Shown piece after piece: positions 59,201 to 64,000 of a stretch of 64,000 nucleotides of DNA (within the stretch, counting starts at the first letter, position 1; every line of letters begins with the position of its first letter). The notes under the pieces were generated by a model, which worked only from the letters and a program-made list of their open reading frames with translations, ran no database searches and was not told the DNA's origin. The position numbers and the translations under genes were made by a program. The DNA is from Thunnus maccoyii (taxonomy: Eukaryota > Chordata > Actinopteri > Scombriformes > Scombridae). Location of the stretch: assembly GCF_910596095.1 (NCBI RefSeq), contig NC_056550.1, positions 16,524,501 to 16,588,500 on the forward strand, given 5' to 3'.

Positions 59201-60656
59201 AGCTCAAAGACTCATCCATTTGGCTCTGATAATATTTTTCCACTTGAACTGTTATTTTTTTTCCCCCATCCAAACCTCTCCGAATCTGGAAGCTGGAACT
59301 TGAGAGCGCAAGAAAGAAGGGGGAAGGCTGCATGTGAAAGAGAGAGGCTGATTTGCATGTCAGCACCTCTATCCAGACAGAGAGGCAGGCCGGCAGAGAG
59401 GCCTGGGGGCAAGGGGAGCATTCTAGTTCATTCTAGTTTTCAAAGATTGCTGACTGACTTCCTCCTGTGTCGGCCCAGGAGCCTGGGAGCAGGCAGCATA
59501 CATTCCTCCCTCTGATTACAGCTGATGAAACACTCATGTGCCTCTGTCTTCCCAGCACCTGGCACATGCAAAATCCTCAGATCCAAGCCACAGCAATGTG
59601 TTGTGGCCAACCTCGGCATGCCAGACCTGGGCAGGGCTTAGATCAGATACAGGCAAACCCAGATCCAGTTTAGTTTAAACATGACAATACCGTTTGACTT
59701 AAAAAAGCTTCTCTTCAAATACATTCAAAGTAAATGCGGGTTGTTTTTTTGTTTTTTTCTCTTTACAGTTATCAGGGCAAAGGTGGTTGGAAGCCAGGAG
59801 GTTGATGTTGGCAACGACATCTACGGCAACCCCATCAAACAGATCAAGTATGACATCAAGCAGATCAAGGTATGTGGGATAAAGCTCGTTCATGCCTGTG
59901 TACATATTTAATTCCAATATGAAACTGAATGTTTTTTCTCTGTTTGAATTGTCAGATGTTCAAAGGTCCTAACCAGGAATTTGATGCTGTCTACACTGCG
60001 CCAGTTTCTGCTGTGTGTGGAGTGACTCTGGAGACTAATGGCAAGAAGGAGTATCTTATCACAGGTAAAACTGTAACCATATCACATGCCCTGTACAGAT
60101 TATAAAATGTACTACTCACCTTCATTCCTTGTTACATCCCCATATTAGTTTTCGTGTTACCTCATTGCCTCTACTACACTCCCCCTCCACTCTAGGCAAA
60201 CTGGCAGATGATGGGACGATGCATATCAAACTGTGTGACTTCATTGAGCCCTGGGAGGACATGAGTGCCACCCAGAAGAAGAACCTGATTCAGCGCTACG
60301 AAATGGGCTGCGAATGCAAGGTAGAACAATATTCAGTGGTTGAAGTAGAATTTACTATTTCATCATTGCCAGAAACTAGAAGAAATAAATTGATCTTGAA
60401 AGATGGATTGCCTGTTGTGAGTTCAACCCCTAATCTCGATCTCTTCTCGAATCCTCAGATCACTCACTGCGGCTCTATCCCGTGCATGATCAGCGGCCCA
60501 GCAGAGTGCCTGTGGACAGACTGGGTGACAGAGAAGACAGTCAGTGGAGAGCAGGCCAAATACTATGCTTGTATCAAGAGGAGTGATGACTCTTGTGCCT
60601 GGTACAGAGGGGCAGCCCCACCCAAAAAGGATTTCCTGGATATCGAAGACCCTTAA
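53255..60656 (+). CDS. timp2: Tissue inhibitor of metalloproteinases 2 (TIMP-2)
   Basis: Five coding exons: 53255-53375, 59769-59869, 59956-60064, 60196-60320, 60459-60656, in phase, giving 217 residues (human 220). TIMP-2 is secreted, blocks matrix metalloproteinases one-to-one, and links proMMP-2 to MT1-MMP at the cell surface. A signal peptide (residues 1-23) is followed by mature [20 protein letters not shown], whose first Cys and second Cys form the zinc-binding wedge. Further family matches are [92 protein letters not shown] and [10 protein letters not shown]. The acidic tail DFLDIEDP matches the TIMP-2 C-terminus that binds the proMMP-2 hemopexin domain. The mature part is 194 residues, as in human. 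Intron 1 is 6.4 kb and holds a hAT-type miniature element. A teleost a/b copy cannot be told apart here. Confidence 0.96.
53376..55118. other. timp2 intron 1, left part
   Basis: AT-rich. The blocks around 53990-54230 (TTATAACAAACTGTAATG, ATTAATAAACACTTAGAATG, CATTATAATGTATTAC) look like a decayed dispersed repeat with inverted pieces. No coding sequence was seen. Confidence 0.45.
55119..55618. mobile_element. hAT-type miniature element with perfect 8-base target duplication, timp2 intron 1
   Basis: The element (55127-55610, 484 bases) has inverted ends CATTGACTGTATATAAATAT and the complementary ATATTTATATACAGTCAATG. TTGTGTAC flanks it on both sides (55119-55126 and 55611-55618). Inside are CCCCCCTGGTGGCTGTCTGC and GACGTCA/CAAGATGG-type sequence. 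An 8-base duplication is the hAT signature. It is noncoding and non-autonomous. Confidence 0.85.
55619..59768. other. timp2 intron 1, right part
   Basis: No coding exon, RNA gene or bounded mobile element was recognised. Short overlapping frames on both strands lack homology. Confidence 0.45.
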
Positions 60657-61703
60657 CTCCACCACAATGCAATGGTCTGAGGATGACTGCAGTTGAAATA
60701 CACTAAGATATCCATACCAAAAAATACAAATAAATCAACCATTCAAATTTTTATTTTGTTTTTTCTCATTAAGAAAGCCACAGGGTGTGTTCTCCGTGGT
60801 GAAGTTGTAAAAAAAAAATTTTTTATTTGCAGGACTCATTATGTTTTTAATCAACAGTCTTATGAAATCAGCACTTTCCTAACTTCAAAGCACTTCCTCA
60901 TAAACCACTTCTTCAGCTGAAATAAAGGGAATTCTCACAATTACATATTACTGCTCATAGCATTTTTGTTCCTGATTAACCAAAGATATTGTTTAAAGTG
61001 AACTATAATTTCTAATATGAAAGACATACATACCTATAACTGAAAAGTATGGCAATTCTGTGAATCTGTGTCCTGATAAATAGCAACAGCCGGCAATCAG
61101 CTTCCTGATTTGTGACAGCAGAGCTACCACAAGGAGTGATTGCTGCCTCTTGCCTGTCCTGCTTCAGATTCTTTCTTGTGCTGAGTATGCAAAACTCCCC
61201 CCCCCCCCCCACTTATGTTTTTGAGATGAGTGGCAAACCTGTTTGGAGAGTGTTATGTTAATGATCACGTTTCAGGTGCCAGCCTGTGCACACAATCAGC
61301 GCTTTTGCTTTTGTTTGTTTTTTTTTTCTAAATAATCCTGAATAGACAAGAATGCACTTTGAACACAACTGTTACAGCAGTCATATTGTCTCTAATGAAA
61401 AATGTCTGAAAAAGAGGATTGAGTCCTCAATTTTGTATTTTTTTTATATATTACAGCTCTTCTCTTTGTAATGCTTTAGTGTAAGAACATATTTTATTTA
61501 AGGATGTTATATGATTCATCATATTCTGTTGAAAAAATTCCCACATTTTTTTTTACTTTTGTGACAAATGACACCATTGGTATTTTTTAAAGACATAATA
61601 TTTTAACAGAAGTATAAGATACAGTTTATGTGCATTAAAGGTCAAACTGTAAGCCTAACTGTTAACTGTCTGACTGGCTCATCATTTTGGCCAGTGAAAT
61701 AAA
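60657..61703 (+). other. timp2 3' UTR
   Basis: AATAAA motifs at about 60728-60733 and at 61698-61703 are candidate ends. The later one would give a ~1-kb 3' UTR. Confidence 0.45.
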
Positions 61704-62066
61704 GAACATATTATTGTAACCCACGATCCACTTGCAGAGCCATGGAAATGAACATTAAAGTGTCAGGCAAATGTCATTTGATTTCAATATGAGAGTGTAA
61801 AAATATTCATTTGAAACTTTAGTCGGGTACCGTGATGTCTTGTGCTGGTTTCACATGAGACTTTTGAGAGAAGGTGATTTTTGCATGCATGACCAACTGA
61901 AACAATACTGTACATTTGACTATTATATTAAATGCCAAACCCTGTTCTGACCTGCGCTTTGCATTGGTTACTTTCACTTCATTGCTCAAGACTCCAGCAT
62001 TTCAGCAGAGAATCAGAGTAGCTTTATTTGTTAGTGACATGCACACAATATACAAATTTTGTTTGA

Positions 62067-62622
62067 AAGGATAGGTTCACAATTTTTCAAATCTGTCTTA
62101 AAACAACAGTCAAGTGCCCACATGAACACTGAAAGAGGTTTTCCTCACTGTAATCATTCCTCCTGTTCATACTGGCTATTAAAAGATCCCCTTCAAATGC
62201 ACTTTTAATATAAGTGATGGAGGCCAAAATCCACAGTGTGTCCACACAGTCATTGTGCAAAAATGCTTTAATCTGAAGTTTATATGAGGCTTCAGCAGTC
62301 TGAGTTAATCATATCAAATGGATATCTGCCACATTTACAGTCTTTTTAGCATTAATTTCCCTCTTTATGTTTCCGCAGTATTTCCCTGTTGAGCTGCGGT
62401 GGAAGTATAGTAACAAAAAAAAGGACTTTGGCACTAAAAAGACTGTAATGTTGAAAGATATCTACTTGATTTGACTAGTTTGGATGGCTGAGGCTTCATA
62501 TTAGCTTCAGATAAACTTTTACACATTTTTTTGCACAGAAGGAGGCTTGTGGATTTTGGCCCCCATCACTTACAACTGACTGTTGTTTTAAAACAGACTT
62601 GAAAAATTGGGAACCAGTCCTC
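62067..62622. mobile_element. Palindromic miniature element, sister copy of 28895-29531
   Basis: It starts AAGGATAGGTTCACAA and ends with an inverted, decayed counterpart near CCAGTCCTCT. Shared blocks include TCTTAAAACAACAGTCAAGTG, CATTCCTCCTGTTCATACTG and TTCAGATAAACTT. It lacks clear intact TTAA flanks. The left half pairs with the right half. Confidence 0.6.
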
Positions 62623-63400
62623 TAAGTGACAAGAGCAGGAAGTATAATTAATATTAATCCAAAGAAATGTAGGGAGAACAAGACCTCATTTTGTTCAGGG
62701 GGAAAACAAATCATACAGCAAGCAACAGAATAAAAAATAAATGTAAGTACCATGTATTATTTTCGGTTTATTAAATCAGTACTGAATTGAAACAAGAACC
62801 AAGAGTTACTTTGCGACACTACAACAGTAATCTGCTGCCGCCTAGTGGACGTAATAACACATAGACATTCCTCCACGGGCCTCGCAAAATGCACAAAGAT
62901 GTTGGGCCATCATCAAACATTATAGGAAGTGACAGTTTATTGCAGTGTTACAGCACGGTTTAAAGACATTAATCAAGAATGAAATGCATTGCTACTGCTG
63001 CAAGCTACTGTATACCCCCCTCTCTCCCTCCCTCAACCCTACTTTAAATAGACTACGTTACTAGTTTGATAATTAAATGATACTACTTGAAACCGAATAC
63101 ATGGGAGGCGTGACCTAATATGAAATAAATCAGCTGGCATTTTATCCAGAACTTCATATTTGGTCATCAGCATTAGAAATTGACATGAGGGAAGCTATTG
63201 AATTGCTAGAGATTTTCATATAAGCAAATGGCAGCCTAATTTGCCTCAGCACATGACGTAAGCCTCACATAAATGTGCAAAACAACAGAGGATGTTTCGG
63301 CGCTCTTTGATGTTTCATTAAAATTTGTTAATATGTATCGTGTCCGTTGCATCAATGGTAAACAGCGCTGTCTAGCAGTCACGTGTGCTCTTCTCTCGAC
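62623..63400. other. Intergenic sequence before the right-edge promoter
   Basis: No gene was seen. Contains a short C/T-rich patch near 63017-63035. Confidence 0.45.
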
Positions 63401-63404
63401 AGCG

Positions 63405-63603
63405 CTACGTCAGTTTAAGCGCTGATTGGTTGAACCTTTGTGCTTACGGCATGACCTGCTCTCCGATTGGCCCTTGATCCCTGCCAGTCATTGTTGTCGC
63501 CGCCCTCTGATAATGCAGCATGGGCGAAAATACCAGACTCAAGAGCCACAGCTGAGGAAGCGGACCCCTCTACTGTCAACGATTTTGGACGATTGAACGA
63601 AAG
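63405..63603 (+). promoter_or_regulatory. CpG-rich promoter and noncoding first exon, probably usp36
   Basis: Two inverted CCAAT boxes (ATTGG at 63425-63429 and 63466-63470) lie upstream of CpG-rich sequence that ends in a strong donor (GAAAG|gtgagc at 63603/63604). No TATA box. An E-box CACGTG-like site (TCACGTG) lies at 63379-63385. No long coding frame is present, so this looks like an untranslated first exon on the plus strand. In humans USP36 follows TIMP2 in the same orientation, which makes usp36 the best guess; the coding part would lie beyond the window. Confidence 0.45.
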
Positions 63604-64000
63604 GTGAGCTAACAGACCCCTTGTGGATACGTGTGGTTTTAGTAACCGTACATTTCCAGCACGATGTCGGCGAATAAGTAGACAGGATGTGGCGGCTGGA
63701 GGGGAATTACTAGCCACCTGGATCGCTGAGATGCTAACCCACATTGCAGCATTGAAGGGAGACTGGAGGCTCTCGCCACGTTAAGTTAGCTCACTGGCTA
63801 ATTTGCTGCTATTGCTGCCAAGCGTAAAAAGACAGAAAACGAGACAAGTTGCAACAGGAAGACGGCAGCCATTAAAACTCGAAAGGTTTAGATATTAATC
63901 GAAGTAACGACGAAGTTTTGTCTCTAAACTTGAGAGCGTTTAGGTCGACATTAAGCTGTGTTGAGGTTAGCAATTTAGCATGTAAGCTATAATGACTGGC
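63604..64000 (+). other. Start of the intron after the right-edge first exon
   Basis: CpG-rich at first, with GCTAACxxxxTTAGC-type motifs. A minus-strand open frame here (63415-63744) has no homology and is explained by the CpG island. Confidence 0.4.

Noticed and set aside
63415-63744. 109-codon minus-strand frame at the right edge
   Set aside because: Lies across the CpG island and first exon on the plus strand; no homology, open by GC-rich composition.
1-64000. tRNA, rRNA, microRNA hairpins, CRISPR arrays
   Set aside because: None seen. The palindromes present are explained by miniature transposons; CRISPR is not expected in vertebrate DNA.

Overview
The window reads as nuclear DNA of a ray-finned (teleost, probably percomorph) fish. 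Protein-coding genes are split by GT-AG introns, there are (CA)n, (AT)n and (CT)n microsatellites, and many short palindromic DNA elements are present. The gene products match vertebrate families that in humans lie on chromosome 17q25. All exon maps below come from reading splice sites and frame by eye; no alignment was run.

Layout. On the minus strand: cenpx (1703-4964; an 81-residue kinetochore/Fanconi histone-fold protein with a 15-base last coding exon), a teleost-type pim-like Ser/Thr kinase (9639-13815), a small single-RRM hnRNP-A-like protein (16010-17069), and tmc6 (18481-27440, 19 coding exons, one GC-AG intron). On the plus strand: syngr2 (29701-32699), cant1 (5' exon near 34.9 kb, coding 39864-41269), lgals3bp (42432-45102), timp2 (53255-60656), and at the right edge a CpG-rich promoter and noncoding first exon (about 63420-63603). 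By conserved order (cant1-lgals3bp-timp2-usp36) that last exon is probably the start of usp36.

Between and inside the genes the sequence is rich in mobile DNA. A 1.94-kb transposon with ~235-base inverted ends and an exact 8-base target duplication sits in cenpx intron 2. A LINE 3' fragment abuts a fossil DIRS-like retroelement, itself split by another insertion (5.2-7.1 kb). Degenerate tandem repeats occupy 7.9-8.7 kb. TTAA-flanked miniature elements lie at 19.4, 20.3, 28.9, 45.8 and 62.1 kb, a 484-base hAT-type miniature element with perfect target duplication lies in timp2 intron 1, several copies of an AT-rich element with GATTAATCGATTAAT-type ends are scattered through introns, and a composite higher-order repeat array spans 47.9-50.3 kb.

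The genes do not form a single pathway. They include a chromosome-segregation/DNA-repair factor, a signalling kinase, an RNA-binding protein, an ER membrane channel-like protein, a vesicle tetraspan, an ER/Golgi nucleotidase, and two secreted proteins (galectin-3-binding protein and a metalloproteinase inhibitor). I found no convincing undescribed multi-gene system. The items most worth a second look are the gene-like pair of exons inside the cenpx-intron transposon, the miniature element abutting the syngr2 promoter, the altered catalytic loop of the pim-like kinase, and the composite array.
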